A stretch of DNA of 64,000 bases from Plectrocnemia conspersa (Eukaryota; Arthropoda; Insecta; Trichoptera; Polycentropodidae), in assembly GCA_009617715.1 (NCBI GenBank), contig VTFK01000048.1, positions 186,001 to 250,000 of the forward strand, written 5' to 3'. Position 1 is the first letter of the stretch. Each line of letters begins with the position of its first letter. The notes beneath the pieces are model-generated. The model was not told the DNA's origin. It saw nothing but the letters and a program-made list of their open reading frames with translations, and ran no database searches. A program made the position numbers and the translations under genes. This document shows positions 46,085-55,981 of the stretch, one piece after another.

Positions 46085-46990
46085 CAATAACCCAAGATTC
46101 TGCGTCAGGTTCCTTTAGTTGAAAGTTCTAGCTGCACTGGCATATTTTGTCACATCGTCCAATCTTCGGGCATCAGACTTGTTACATAGCAATTGCATCG
46201 TTGGTTGAGTAAAGTCCATTCGTGCATCTTGGCATGTCCATTAAAGTCTTCCTATTTTAATAAAGATAAAGACAGACCCTTCTTTAGAGAGAATGTGGGT
46301 TCGTTGTGCCGTATATCTTTCGTAGCATTTTTCTCTTGAATGTATCTAGCAGACGTTTGTCTCTTGAAACCATATGTCTTCATGCGACGAAATAGTGTCT
46401 ATGATTTCATCTGATTTACTAGACCAAAATATTATTTATTTTTGACACTATTCGTGTTTTTATTTTCTCGCTGATGTTGATTTTATCTGATAGCAAACTT
46501 CCTAGGTATATAAAACTGTTGACACACTCGAAATAATACATAGTATTTGGATATTTACAGGATTCTATCCCTGTTATCATAACCAATATGAACTTTTTTA
46601 TCTGCTTGTTAATGATTATGTCTATCTTTTTGTCTGATGGCCCAAGAGCGTCGAAGGCTGCTGTTAATGCCAAATTTTACCATGCTACGCAAATATTTGT
46701 GCAAATTTATTATATATACTGCTTTTCATGTTGATATTTGCATCTCTGGTTATTTCTTTTAGTACAATATTAAGCAGGGTGTATGCCAGTGCATCACCCT
46801 GTCGCAAACCATTCAATGCAAGCCTGAAAGAGTCTGAACAGCTGATTCTATATTCGACACTTTTCATGCGACTTTGACTATGAAAATAAGCTACTTTGGG
46901 ACGCTTAATTCTTATATGGCTGCATAGAAAATCCCTATGTATCGAGTTATATGCAGTTTTGAAATTAATAAATAGATGGTACGTTTTTCA
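46085..46990 (-). pseudogene. LINE reverse transcriptase fragment, thumb and C-terminal part
   Basis: Minus strand, in order: SFRLALNGLRQGDALAYTLL followed by NIVLKEITRD (the 'GlRQGDpLS..LFNl.Le' box), a K/I-rich part, then FECVNSFIYLGSLLSDKINI and EKIKTRIVSKIN (the 'v..f.YLGs.it...d...EI..RI..a' segment). Below 46420 short frames continue into the usual C-terminal end. The catalytic YADD stretch is lost in a frameshift between 46673 and 46685. The RQGD box and YLGS segment mark this as a different LINE group from the PQGS-type Jockey copies elsewhere in the window. Confidence 0.78.
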
Positions 46991-47805
46991 AATTAATAAA
47001 TTTGGTATTGGTATTTTAATACTATTTTAGCTTTATAGGATTGCATGCGGCTCGCTATATTAAATATTATTTTTTATTATGATTATATAAGAGTCATAAC
47101 AAACAAAAAATAAAAAAAAAACATTGTTTTTTCTGAAATTCCATAAATGATTTAAATTTCTGAGTAAAGTTTGTGTAACTGTGGACCTTCTTAATGTATG
47201 ATATTGATATTTTTCTTACTTTAAAATCTATACAAATAATTTTTAGTTTTAAATCTATTTAAAGTAATTTATTGTGGTTATATTTTTTTGGCATATTGTG
47301 TTGTAGTTTTTTGGTAGCAGACTTAAGAAAAAATACTTTGTAGTGATTTAAACTTTGTTTTAAGGTATATTATTTTTTAAATGAAAATTAATTGTCTAGA
47401 TATATAATTGTATATTTTTATAATATATATTATTTTAACTATTTTGTGCATTTCTTTATATCATATTATATATTAGAATATTTTATTGTTTACTATTCAA
47501 TACACAAATAATTCAACATAACGAATAATTTACATTAATCATTATCCAGTCTTTATCAAGTTTGATATTAAAAACAGTAATTGTATAACTTAAATTTGAT
47601 ATCTATTTTTCTTAATTATCTTACAAAAAGTTTATTTGTTTTTAAACTAACCTGTTACTACCTTTATAATTATATAAACTGTTCTTTGACTCTATTAATT
47701 AACATTTTCAGACGATTTTAAATTCTTAGTATTTAAAATTTCTTCGGTTTTGCTGATTTTTCAATTACCAAAAATATAATATTGCGAAACGTATCCAGAG
47801 AGTAT
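46991..47805. other. AT-rich DNA, no gene seen
   Basis: No frame or element recognised. Confidence 0.5.
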
Positions 47806-47809
47806 TGTT

Positions 47810-47880
47810 AGAATTTGCAAATTTGGCAACACTGCACTTGTTATTTCTCATTTCACCTGCTGTCTGCATACTCAATGCCG
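47810..47880 (+). repeat. Dispersed repeat, copy 1 (pairs with 48576-48640)
   Basis: GGCAACACTGCACTTGTTAT followed by TTCTCATTTCACCTGCTGTC here, against AGCAACACTGCACTTGTTAT and TTTGCATTCCACCTACCATT at 48586. The two copies are in direct orientation about 770 bases apart, with nearly perfect identity over the first 25 bases. Confidence 0.7.
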
Positions 47881-48125
47881 AACAATTATTTTTTTGTGAA
47901 AAAACCGCCGTTGTTTTCAGTACTAATTTGATGAACTGTCTAGCTAAACTCTACTTGTGGTAGACCGAGCTGCAGGTCTGATGAAGAGTTATGATCTTTA
48001 AGAGTGAAATCCCTATTTCTTTCTTTTCCCATTATCTGAGAAGACAATTACAGTTGTTATTTTGTTGGCGAATCGTAGACAACTCAACTACTGTCACTGG
48101 TTTTCAACCCGTCATTCTGATTTAA
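47881..48125. other. Intergenic, probably repeat-derived
   Basis: Mixed composition, no coding frame. It links the dispersed repeat at 47810 to the palindrome at 48126 and may be part of the same old element. Confidence 0.3.
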
Positions 48126-48182
48126 AAGTTACAATGTAAGATTAAAAAAAGCATGCTTTTTTTTAACCTTACGTTGTAACTT
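48126..48182. repeat. 57-base near-perfect palindrome
   Basis: AAGTTACAATGTAAG, then an A-rich run, a GCATGC centre, a T-rich run, then CCTTACGTTGTAACTT. Arms of about 28 bases pair with only one or two mismatches. Such a cruciform-forming sequence is typical of inverted element ends. Confidence 0.8.
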
Positions 48183-48240
48183 AATAGGCATTAGTCCAAT
48201 GCGTTACAACGGAGTAAATCAGTATAAGCTCAGCAAGTCA
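48183..48240 (-). repeat. Dispersed repeat with TTGTAACGCATTRGGC core, minus copy
   Basis: Reverse complement reads GCTTATACTGATTTACTCC then GTTGTAACGCATTGGACTAA, matching 12865-12955 and 56857-56960. It abuts the palindrome, whose arm also contains GTTGTAACTT. Confidence 0.6.
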
Positions 48241-48359
48241 ATCAGACATAAAGAATACTTATACCCCACCATACTCAGTCTGTGATCCAGTAACATCTAG
48301 CTATAATTAAAAACTATCATGTCTATTATAATTAATTATAAACACATTTTTTATAAATT

Positions 48360-48425
48360 AAAATTCTAGTTTGCTGTGGGGATACAAACTCATGGAATTT
48401 GAGTCTAGGCCTTAGGAACTACGGT
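48360..48425 (-). repeat. Possible SINE remnant
   Basis: ACTCATGGAATTTGAGTCTAGGCCTTAGG resembles the B-box end of the SINE copies at 33400 and 51175 (ATCCATATGRGATTYGRGCCCAGGTCTTTCAGG). Too diverged to be sure. Confidence 0.3.
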
Positions 48426-48575
48426 ATTTTTATCCCAAAATAATTTTAATTAAATGTTCAACGATTTTGAGTTCCGTATTTTTTTATATACGGGACTCAA
48501 CATTGAAAATGTTATTTTTCGTCGATTTTAATGTAAATAAGATTTTTTGTCTTTCTTATACTTTTTAAAATTAGA

Positions 48576-48640
48576 CGTGTAGATTTAGCAACACTGCACT
48601 TGTTATTTTGCATTCCACCTACCATTAAAATCTTGTGCTA
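48576..48640 (+). repeat. Dispersed repeat, copy 2 (pairs with 47810-47880)
   Basis: See the partner entry. It is followed directly by the weak reverse transcriptase-like stretch. Confidence 0.65.
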
Positions 48641-49085
48641 AGTCGTTTTTCTTCAACTTATCTAAAATACGCTATTTTAATCACTATTGATTTTTCATCT
48701 CTCTGTGAAGCAATTCACGAACACATTATTGAATCATCCCATAAAATTCAAGTTATTACTTTGCCTGCTGATAGATCAGTGTTCTCTTCTAAATTATTTA
48801 TTATTTCAATGTTTCGATTGCTCTTTTTAGTTGATAAAAATAATTTATTGGCTACGTATAACCATCATAGCTTATCAAACAAGTGTATTTTTTATTTCGG
48901 ACTTCAGAAAACTTTTGACATGTCAAAATGTTCGGTTAAAAGGAATTTTTTGCAGCGAATTGCTTATGCTATCTGATATTTCATGCAACATAAGGCATGC
49001 ATTCAACACTTTTATTAACCCTATATGTTATAATTAACTTTAAGGGTCGGTACAAGGTAATATCTGATAGATGTTTTGACTATTC
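48641..49085 (+). pseudogene. Possible LINE fragment, weak
   Basis: A 113-codon plus-strand frame (48635-48976) overlaps a second one (48831-49037). The stretch VFFISDFRK(T)FDMSKC..KRNFLQRI resembles reverse transcriptase motif A ('vyiDFrKAFDtv.h..L..kl') if a frameshift is allowed. No PQGS or YADD box is seen after it. Weak evidence; it may be chance. Confidence 0.25.
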
Positions 49086-49525
49086 TAAATCCTGCTGTAC
49101 ATCATCAATCAATCAATCAAATATCAAATAACGTTACGATAAAAACATGCATTTAGTTAATAAAAATAGAGAAACACATTTTATTTCAAGACGATATCGA
49201 AATTAAACCAAAAAACAGTATGTCCTTTAATTTTAACAAAACACAGACATAGATCTGACTTTTGACATTATATTATATAAAGATACCATTATATATTTAC
49301 GATTTTTTCGCAACCTTTTAGTGTTTACGATATATTGACAATATTAAACTAAAACCAGTTTAAGTATAGTTGTCTAGAATTTCATCTGGTGGAAAAAAAA
49401 CGGATTAATTATTTTTTTTATTAATTTATAAATATAATTATATTATTAAGGTTTAAAACCTACAATATTTTAGATTTATCATAATAATCTCTAGTGCTAT
49501 GTTATATTACGTTTTAAACAAGTTC
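49086..49525. other. AT-rich DNA, no gene seen
   Basis: A short (ATCA)n run, AATCAATCAATCAA, near 49108-49120. Nothing else recognised. Confidence 0.5.
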
Positions 49526-49527
49526 TC

Positions 49528-50070
49528 AGCTTATTCGTCGACAATTTCCAGCGCTTTTTTCCAGTAGCGTACATATTTTTTCCACGTTTCCTTATCCGCC
49601 CGCCGGGCAAGAGAGCCCCGTTATTAAGTCACACAAGCGTGGCTTAGTGGCCGTTCTTAATTTTAATTTGAAACGATATATTTCATAAAAGAGCCGGCAA
49701 ACGAAACTGTACACGGGTTAGAAAAAGAAAAATTAGAGAGCGTAGAGGTACGTCGTCGTCGGCCGGCGTCGTGCCTCTTTTTTCCCCCCAAACAAATTAC
49801 AAGGAGGTAATTACGAAGAGTGGTTTTCCGGCTGAAATATCATACAATTTATTTCCCGGCGGCGGCTCGGCTCACTTTTAGGTCGAAAGCCGCCCACTTG
49901 ATCCCTGGGCCGACTTATAAACAATCCACTTTATCTGACCTGGCCAATCGGACGAACTGGCCGAATAATTGGGCCAATAACGCGCCTGCTGGGCCACAAT
50001 TAATTGATACTCGCTAATTGCCAGGTGTATTTTTAGCCTTCGGTGTGAAGATTGATATATTAAAAAACAG
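49528..50070. other. Strong GC-rich island, candidate enhancer-type block
   Basis: GC/CG-rich (CGTCGTCGTCGGCCGGCG) with repeated TGGCC/GGCCA words (CTGGCCAATC, CTGGCCGAAT, TGGGCCAATA, TGGGCCACAA) and ATTA-core homeodomain-type sites (ACAATTAATTGATACTCGCTAATTG) clustered at 49935-50020. Both strands are open over parts, without domains. The grammar of clustered short sites fits regulatory DNA (inference). Confidence 0.4.
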
Positions 50071-50775
50071 AGGTGTGGAGGCCTGAAAGTGTACAAGACA
50101 GTCTTATGCAAAGATAGAGTAAGAACATCTTTAAGTCTCAGGGGATATATATAAAATTTTCTATGGTAACTATGATAAAATATATATCAGCAATAATATA
50201 AAACATATAAATACTAATTTTAACAATTGTGGCGTTCTCGTCCTTGTTGTTTTTTAAAGCTCTGTTTCTAATCAGACTAAAATATAAATATGTAACTATT
50301 ATCACAAATGTCCGCTATTAATTTATAAAATGTTATTCATAGATGACTTAAAATTATACGTAGACTTAATGAGTCTTACATAGCTGCCCCAATTTGCTAG
50401 CAACATTTAGCAATATTGCTATCTCAACAATGCTTAGCTGAAGCGAAGTTGATGTACCCGCTTCCTGTTTGTTTTTTTGTCGAATTTTTTAAGTCCAGAT
50501 TACGACGTATTTATCATATAACGCAATACTTCCTAATTGGATACCAAATGTCCAGGGACGTCATTCAAGCTTTTTCTAGTAAAAGTTGGCCGGAGAGCCA
50601 CCGATTTTGTATCAATATTTTGATTTCAATAAAATTTATAGTATTTCATTAAATAAAATATATTTTTCTGGTCTAATTCAAGGGGCAAATGCCCCCACCT
50701 GTCTCTCACCCGTCCCTCTCAAATGACGTTCCTGCAAATGTCAATATAGTTACATAACTTACTGGCATATCAAAA
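50071..50775. other. Mostly AT-rich DNA, no gene seen
   Basis: One 78-codon plus-strand frame (50416-50652) without motif. Nothing recognised. Confidence 0.45.
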
Positions 50776-50779
50776 GTTA

Positions 50780-51140
50780 ATTATATATCCGCACCTCTGA
50801 GTGTCTTCTGAGAAACCAGCACAATTTTGCAAAGCGGTTATTTAGTTGTTTAGGTATAGTTTTCACGTGTTTGCTCCAACGCAACTTTGCGCCCAAAGTT
50901 ATACTAAAGTACTTCACTGTATTGATACACGGCACGCTTCTCAGTTTATCGTTTTTGGTATTGAATCTATTTTTTGGTGTACATTCAATTTGATACTTGT
51001 TAACTTTGCAGTTTATTGGTAAATTATTTGAAATTTCACCGTATCACAATCATGTAACATGTATAGTACCAGTCCCAGCATACTACCTTGAGGTCCTTTT
51101 TTATTTGCTTTTATACATATAATTTATTTTCGATGTAGCT
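50780..51140 (-). pseudogene. Jockey-like LINE fragment, reverse transcriptase end
   Basis: On the minus strand, GPQGSMLGLVLYMLHD (about 51060-51105) is the PQGS box. After a deletion that removed the YADD region the frame continues INCKVNKYQIECTPKNRF, then CINTVKYFSITLGAKLRWSK and HVKTIPKQLNNRFAKLCWFL. These match the 'ins.Ks....f......' and 'vKYLGv.LD.rL.W..Hi' segments of Jockey-type elements. The frame stays open across the second part for about 80 codons, so this copy may be younger than the others. Confidence 0.82.
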
Positions 51141-51174
51141 CATTATCAGATAATTTTTAATGATCAATTGGAAT

Positions 51175-51300
51175 TATAATAATATAATAATTACTACTTT
51201 CGGTCTTACAGACACCAAATAAATTTAAAATACTAATATCCATATGGGATTCGGGCCCAGGTCTTTCAGGATAATAGTCAGCGACTTATACCACTCTGGT
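51175..51300 (-). repeat. tRNA-derived SINE fragment, copy 3
   Basis: On the minus strand: CCAGAGTGGTATAAGTCGCTGAC (A-box-like), then CTGAAAGACCTGGGCCCG and AATCCCATATGGAT (B-box-like), with a spacing close to that of a tRNA. This is the clearest of the copies. It is inserted next to the LINE fragment at 50780-51140. Confidence 0.65.
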
Positions 51301-52335
51301 TTCCGTACTGAAGCTAATATTATTTTTAGTTGCATAAATGTGTATTTTTTCTTTACTTCAAAGCTTATCTTTATAAATATAAAAATTTAACAACAATCAA
51401 TGTGGTTAATGGAAAAACCTTTATTATTATGAATTCGATCCCCATGTTTAATACGTTATCAAATGTAAAGAAAAATATATATTTTTATAAATAAAAAATA
51501 CCAAATGTCTTCAATTAACAGCACATTTTATATACATATAGGGATTCTTCTCGGTAATTATTTCTAAAGAATTTCTCGATAATTGACACAAAATCGAACT
51601 CGTCTTATTTTTGCTTAAGAAATTAAAGAAGACACTCAGCTAAGAAAGCTTTCCGAAATTTTTTCGTTTCAATTGTATTTAAATTTTTTTTTAAACTATT
51701 TAAATGATTAAATTTTTTGCGATTTTCTATTACTCTAACCGGCCGGCGGTTTTATTTTTGCTTTGGTGATCTAAGAACCCATTAAGATAAGAATATAAAT
51801 TTTCTTTTTCAATAATCCAAAAAGGTGTTTTTATATTGTTTTTGTAAAGTAGCAACAATTATCTTACGATAATTATTGACAACTGAAATTGCCTTAAATT
51901 CTATGTTAAAACAATCAGAAAATATAAATTTTGAGCTTATCTCGAAATTTCAACAGACAATACAAAATACATGCCGGTTAGCTTCATAAGATTCCCATCT
52001 CGTCTGGAGGAAGTACCGTTACACAAAATAGCATGCTTTATCTCTTTCTTCACCTCTCCTACTTTTATTTCTAAGGGATCGGCGTCAGTTCTGGATTGTT
52101 AAATAAATAAAATTGATTAACCTACAATACCACTAGCTTTATTTCATAATTTTGCTACTTATGTATCTGATTTTTTTAATTTTGCGCAGAATTTCAAAGT
52201 TTTTTTAAATAAATATAATTATTATAGTCATTATTAAATGTGTTCCTACTATTGTTGTTTCCAAAAGTAATAAAATATTTGTATTTATTATAACAAAAGA
52301 GCATTGTTATATAATAAAAATAAAATGGTGAATAT
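51301..52335. other. AT-rich DNA, no gene seen
   Basis: No frame or element recognised. A few mixed-composition patches near 51950-52090. Confidence 0.45.
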
Positions 52336-52339
52336 TTCT

Positions 52340-52640
52340 TTAGAAGCGCAGGGTAACACCCCCACGGTGTATGGCTGAGAGGCAAATAGTAGTGGATTCT
52401 AATTAGAATGTAACGGTAAAGCATCGAGCTCAATAGGGAACCTTATGATGCTGCCGGTTATGACTCGAGAAGGGCAGTATACTGCAGACATCAAAATAAA
52501 TGAGTACACATTTGAGTGCGTCAAGGACTTGATATATTTCGGAATCTTGGCAACCACAAATCAACACAATTTTGCGCACAAAATTAATATTATTATATTT
52601 TACTTAGATCTTAGATGTAGTTTTGAATCTCAATGATTTT
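52340..52640 (+). pseudogene. LINE fragment, YLG region after reverse transcriptase
   Basis: Plus-strand frame 52445-52636 reads MTREGQYTADIKINEYTFEC followed by VKDLIYFGILATTNQHNFAHKI. This is the 'T.... .i.i....fe.V..F.YLGs.....n...EI..RI' segment, with YLGS changed to YFGI. It resembles the RQGD-type LINE at 46085-46990 (minus). Upstream sequence to about 52340 (CACCCCCACGGTGTATGGCTG) may be part of the same copy. Confidence 0.6.
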
Positions 52641-52689
52641 CATACGATATCTGACCAAAAAGTATTTTATATTTCATTCTTCACCGCGA

Positions 52690-53270
52690 ACTTGCCGTGA
52701 TGTATGCCACAGAGCTGGGCCTTGTAACTTTAATTAGGTATTGTACCTAATTACATTTTCACTTTGAAATAGCGGACTTGTTTCGATACGATTCCAAGAA
52801 CTCTTCGGGGCCGCGTCGTTCTCGCAGCCTGCCGCCGTCTCTTGAAATTTTCGGATCTCGCGAATCTCGCGAGACATCTTTTTTGTTACACTTTAGGAAG
52901 GTAAACATTTTGCTCTGTCTCTGCGCGCGAAAAGTGAGTTTCGCTCATAACGTTAGCGGGGGAGTAACTTGCTCCCGTTTTGGCAATAACGAAATAAATA
53001 TAAGTCCCCGGAGGTGACGCGCGTCCTCTTCTCGCCTTCTCTATTCTTTATGTAAATTTCACAAGATTTCATCACGCTCGCGATAATAAGCTCGCGGTGC
53101 TCACGCGGCCACAATAACAAAAGGGTAGGGTATCCTTTGCGAAATATTCGCGAAACGGGATGAATTGATACCGCAGGACGGAATCTTGTTAACGAGCGAG
53201 TCCTTGCGACGAAATCCCCGCGACGTTCAATTACTCTCTTTACGCTTCTGCAGTGCTGTTACGCTACATA
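52690..53270. other. Strong GC-rich island, candidate conserved non-coding block
   Basis: About 580 bases with many CG dinucleotides (TCGCGAATCTCGCGAGAC) and a CCACAATAACAAAAGGG patch. The frame 52778-53017 (+) has no domain. GAAAAGTGAGTTTCGC at 52929-52944 is donor-like and recurs in other islands. Confidence 0.45.
52731..52753. repeat. Palindrome with 10-base arms
   Basis: TAATTAGGTA, TTG, TACCTAATTA: perfect arms at the edge of the GC-rich island. The two TAATTA ends are paired homeodomain-type sites; a dimer site is possible (inference). Confidence 0.6.
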
Positions 53271-53605
53271 TACATTTTTGCTTCATTTTTTTTTATATTT
53301 AATTAAATTTCATAAAACATCAATTTAATCAGGGAAAGATGAATAATAAATATCTCTTTAATAAAAATAGATTCAAGTATTTAAGAAATAGACAAATTCA
53401 ACACATTTTTTTCTCGAGTCTTTGATTACATGATATGAACCAATACATATGTAGTACCTACTGGATAAATAATATAAATATTATTTTGGTGTGAAATTAT
53501 TATATTATTAGGATTCTGTTTTTTTGCACTTTCGCTGTATACTTGAAACGCCCAAATTTTAGCTAATAAGTAGAAAAAAATCCAGACAAATTATATATTA
53601 CATAA

Positions 53606-53928
53606 TTAGTCCAGTCAAATAAGGGTTTAACCTCGGAATGAAAGATAACAAGCTGAAATTTTGCACAGACCTTTTTTTTGGCGTTCTAAATATATGGTAA
53701 AAAGTCTCAAAAGATATCGTGTCTGCTAATCAATATATTAAAGGTCAAAGATCATAAAAATCGTTTTTTTGCAAATATCTCGCCTCTTTTGCGTCGCATG
53801 TCATTAAATGTTTAACAAAACTTATAGAAAATAAAATTTTCTGCAAGTTTGTTGTAATTTATTTCTTCGTATGGTTAATGGTTTTCGAGATATAGCGCGG
53901 GGAGTGGGAAGCGCGCATCCGTTTATAG
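53606..53928 (+). repeat. Left terminal inverted repeat of the 2.4-kb element
   Basis: Pairs with 55650-55981. Contains GCAAATATCTCGC and ATATAGCGCG words that are mirrored in the right arm. The 3' end of the central frame (53859-54215, minus) runs into this arm, so the coding region has lost its original end. Confidence 0.9.
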
Positions 53929-53929
53929 G

Positions 53930-55515
53930 ATAACGCTATGTAAACTACGGAGCCAGAGTTACCTGTACATTCTTCCACAGTTTCGTAGAAAACATCGCAA
54001 ATTGTTATCTGCTGAATGAACCCATCTAAAGCATTATAACTTTCAATCTCCATATCTTCAAAAATCATCATCGATAATGCAAAAAGTAATACGTATGGCC
54101 TCTGATACTTCTTGCAAAAGCGGGACCATCCAACATTTTGTCGACAGAATTCGATGCATAAATTGTACTGAGAGCTTCCTTGATTTCGCTTCCATTCATT
54201 ATATACCCTATGCATCCAATAAAAGACATAAGCATATGAAAGCCTCCTAGTTTCACAACTACTCTGGACAAGTCTGAGCTAGCATCTGAAGCTGCTACGA
54301 TTTCACGTGCTTTTATGTACAACGGCTGATCAAAAGTTATTAAGCATGTTCTTTGTTCATGTTTCTTGGCAGTGTTTATAGCACACTGTAATGTAGTGTA
54401 AATTGTGTCCATATTACTCACAGGATGATGAATAAAAGTAAGAAACAGAATCCGAGAAGTTACAAAGTTCTCATTGTTTTTTTGTAAGTTGTTCAATAAA
54501 TCCATTCCACCCTGGCAACGGTGAGATATTTTTCCACTTTCCGTACTTCCACAACAAATCAACTACATTAAATATTTGTTCGGTTAGTTCTTCTACATCA
54601 TTAAAATTTTGAACTTGAATCTCTTGCTCAATCCGGGTACGACATGATTTTCATTCACTAGAAGGGGTATATGTGATAGTGCTGCTAACTCCTTTGCACT
54701 TGGTTTTGTTGTAAATTTCTTTATGCGGTCATCAGATATAACTTCAGATTTTGGAGTTATTATTTTTATCATTCCCATTTTATGAACAGTATTATAGCCA
54801 TCAAGAGTATAAATATTTTTCTGCATTATCTGCTGCATACTGTACTAAGGCACTTGACTATGATGGTTGATTACGAGGCTGTGGGTGATAAACAGCTGAA
54901 ATTTAACATTTTACAGTATCACTATATGAAGCGAAAAAACCTAAACTTGACAAAACATCCAAAAGTCTTTTTTGATGTTTGGCTTATCTGTATTTTTTCT
55001 ATGAAGAAATGCAGATAGGCCTATTAATAACTGCGAAGAAAAGGACCGTTTTCGTATGGAAGTCATTATAGCATGACTTATAGCTGTGTATTTCGTTTTA
55101 AAATGCCCCGTCTTTCCTTTTCTGTTCTTTATAATAACTTCTTGCAGAAAATGTAATAAAGTTTTCGGAATTTCTTCATTAATATTTTACTCGGGGGCCG
55201 ATAAGACTTGGTCTCAACAACAGAAGATCCGAATATCTTCTCTAATAATCGCCGCAGCAGCTTCCACTACGCGCAAGTGTTCTTCTTCCGAAGTGCTTTT
55301 TTTATTTTCATACCAAGCTATGGATAAAACTTAAGCTCGAGCATCGCGAAAAGAAAAAATAGGGAATGATCCAATCTTTGTTATAATTATAAAATCAGTT
55401 AAATATTTTTCTCTTAATTTGGAAATGATCTTCTTATCATCTGGTACTCCGTAAGGACATCTCTCAACTCTTTCGATTTTTTCGCACAAATTTCTTGTCG
55501 AGCAATATTTCATTT
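53930..55515 (-). pseudogene. Decayed gene of a widespread transposon-like family (RLGGFH / SIG type)
   Basis: Minus strand, in order with several frameshifts and stops: an N-terminal part (55331-55513, RNLCEKIERVERCPYG), HAIMTSIRKRSFSSQLLIGL followed by SAFLHRKN, YTLDGYNTVHKMGMIK (54593-54838), KNISPLPGWNGFIEQ near 54500, TIYTTLQCAINTAKKHEQRT, CLITFDQPLYIKAREIV, VVVKLGGFHMLMSFIGCIGY, STIYASNSVDKM, RSIRGH (54068-54562), then DMEIESYNALDGFIQQ and CDVFYETVEECT. I recall this domain order from many uncharacterised insect, coral and other invertebrate proteins present in multiple copies. At least three frameshifts and several stops mean it cannot make the protein. Confidence 0.7.
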
Positions 55516-55649
55516 TTAATTCCTAATAATACAATGAAGAAAGTAATAAAATTATGGTTCAAACGACTTGCCGAGACCACTTTTTTCACGATTGTTTAAT
55601 TTTTCAAAGCTTATACCAAGTTAAGCAGGTAGAAATACTCGCTGGATTC

Positions 55650-55981
55650 TATAAACGGATGTACGCCTCCCACTCTTCGCGCTATATCTCAAAAACGGTT
55701 AATGATACAAAACAAATATTATAAATAAACTTGTAGATAATTTTATGCTTTACAAGTTTTGTGAAGCATCTAATGACGTGTAACGCATAAAACGCGAGAT
55801 ATTTGCAAAAAAACAAATTTTGTGACCTTTGACCTTTAATATCTTGATTAGCAGACACGATATTTCATGAGACTTTTCACCCTGTCATTAGAACATCAAA
55901 ACGAAGGTCTGTGCAAAATTTCTGCTTGGTATCTTTCATTCCGAGGTTTAGCCTTTATTTCGCCTTATTTGACTGGACTAA
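55650..55981 (-). repeat. Right terminal inverted repeat of the 2.4-kb element
   Basis: Reverse complement of the left arm. It is about nine bases longer, from an extra CGAAATAAAG-like insert near the outer end. Confidence 0.9.

Larger units (their letters stand above)
53606..55981. mobile_element. DNA transposon with ~325-base terminal inverted repeats
   Basis: Left arm 53606-53928 and right arm 55650-55981 are inverted copies of each other over their whole length. Outer ends read TTAGTCCAGTCAAATAAGG and CCTTATTTGACTGGACTAA. Inner ends read ATCCGTTTATA and TATAAACGGAT. The arms share GTCTGCTAATCAA and GGTCAAAG but differ by scattered substitutions and a ~10-base indel, so the insertion is old. 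Target duplication is unclear: TA, or TTA/TAA within the ends. The centre holds a minus-strand decayed gene of a transposon-like protein family. The superfamily is not determined. Confidence 0.9.

Noticed and set aside
54782..55334. Plus-strand frames inside the 2.4-kb element
   Set aside because: The recognisable protein family is on the minus strand; these are antisense shadows.
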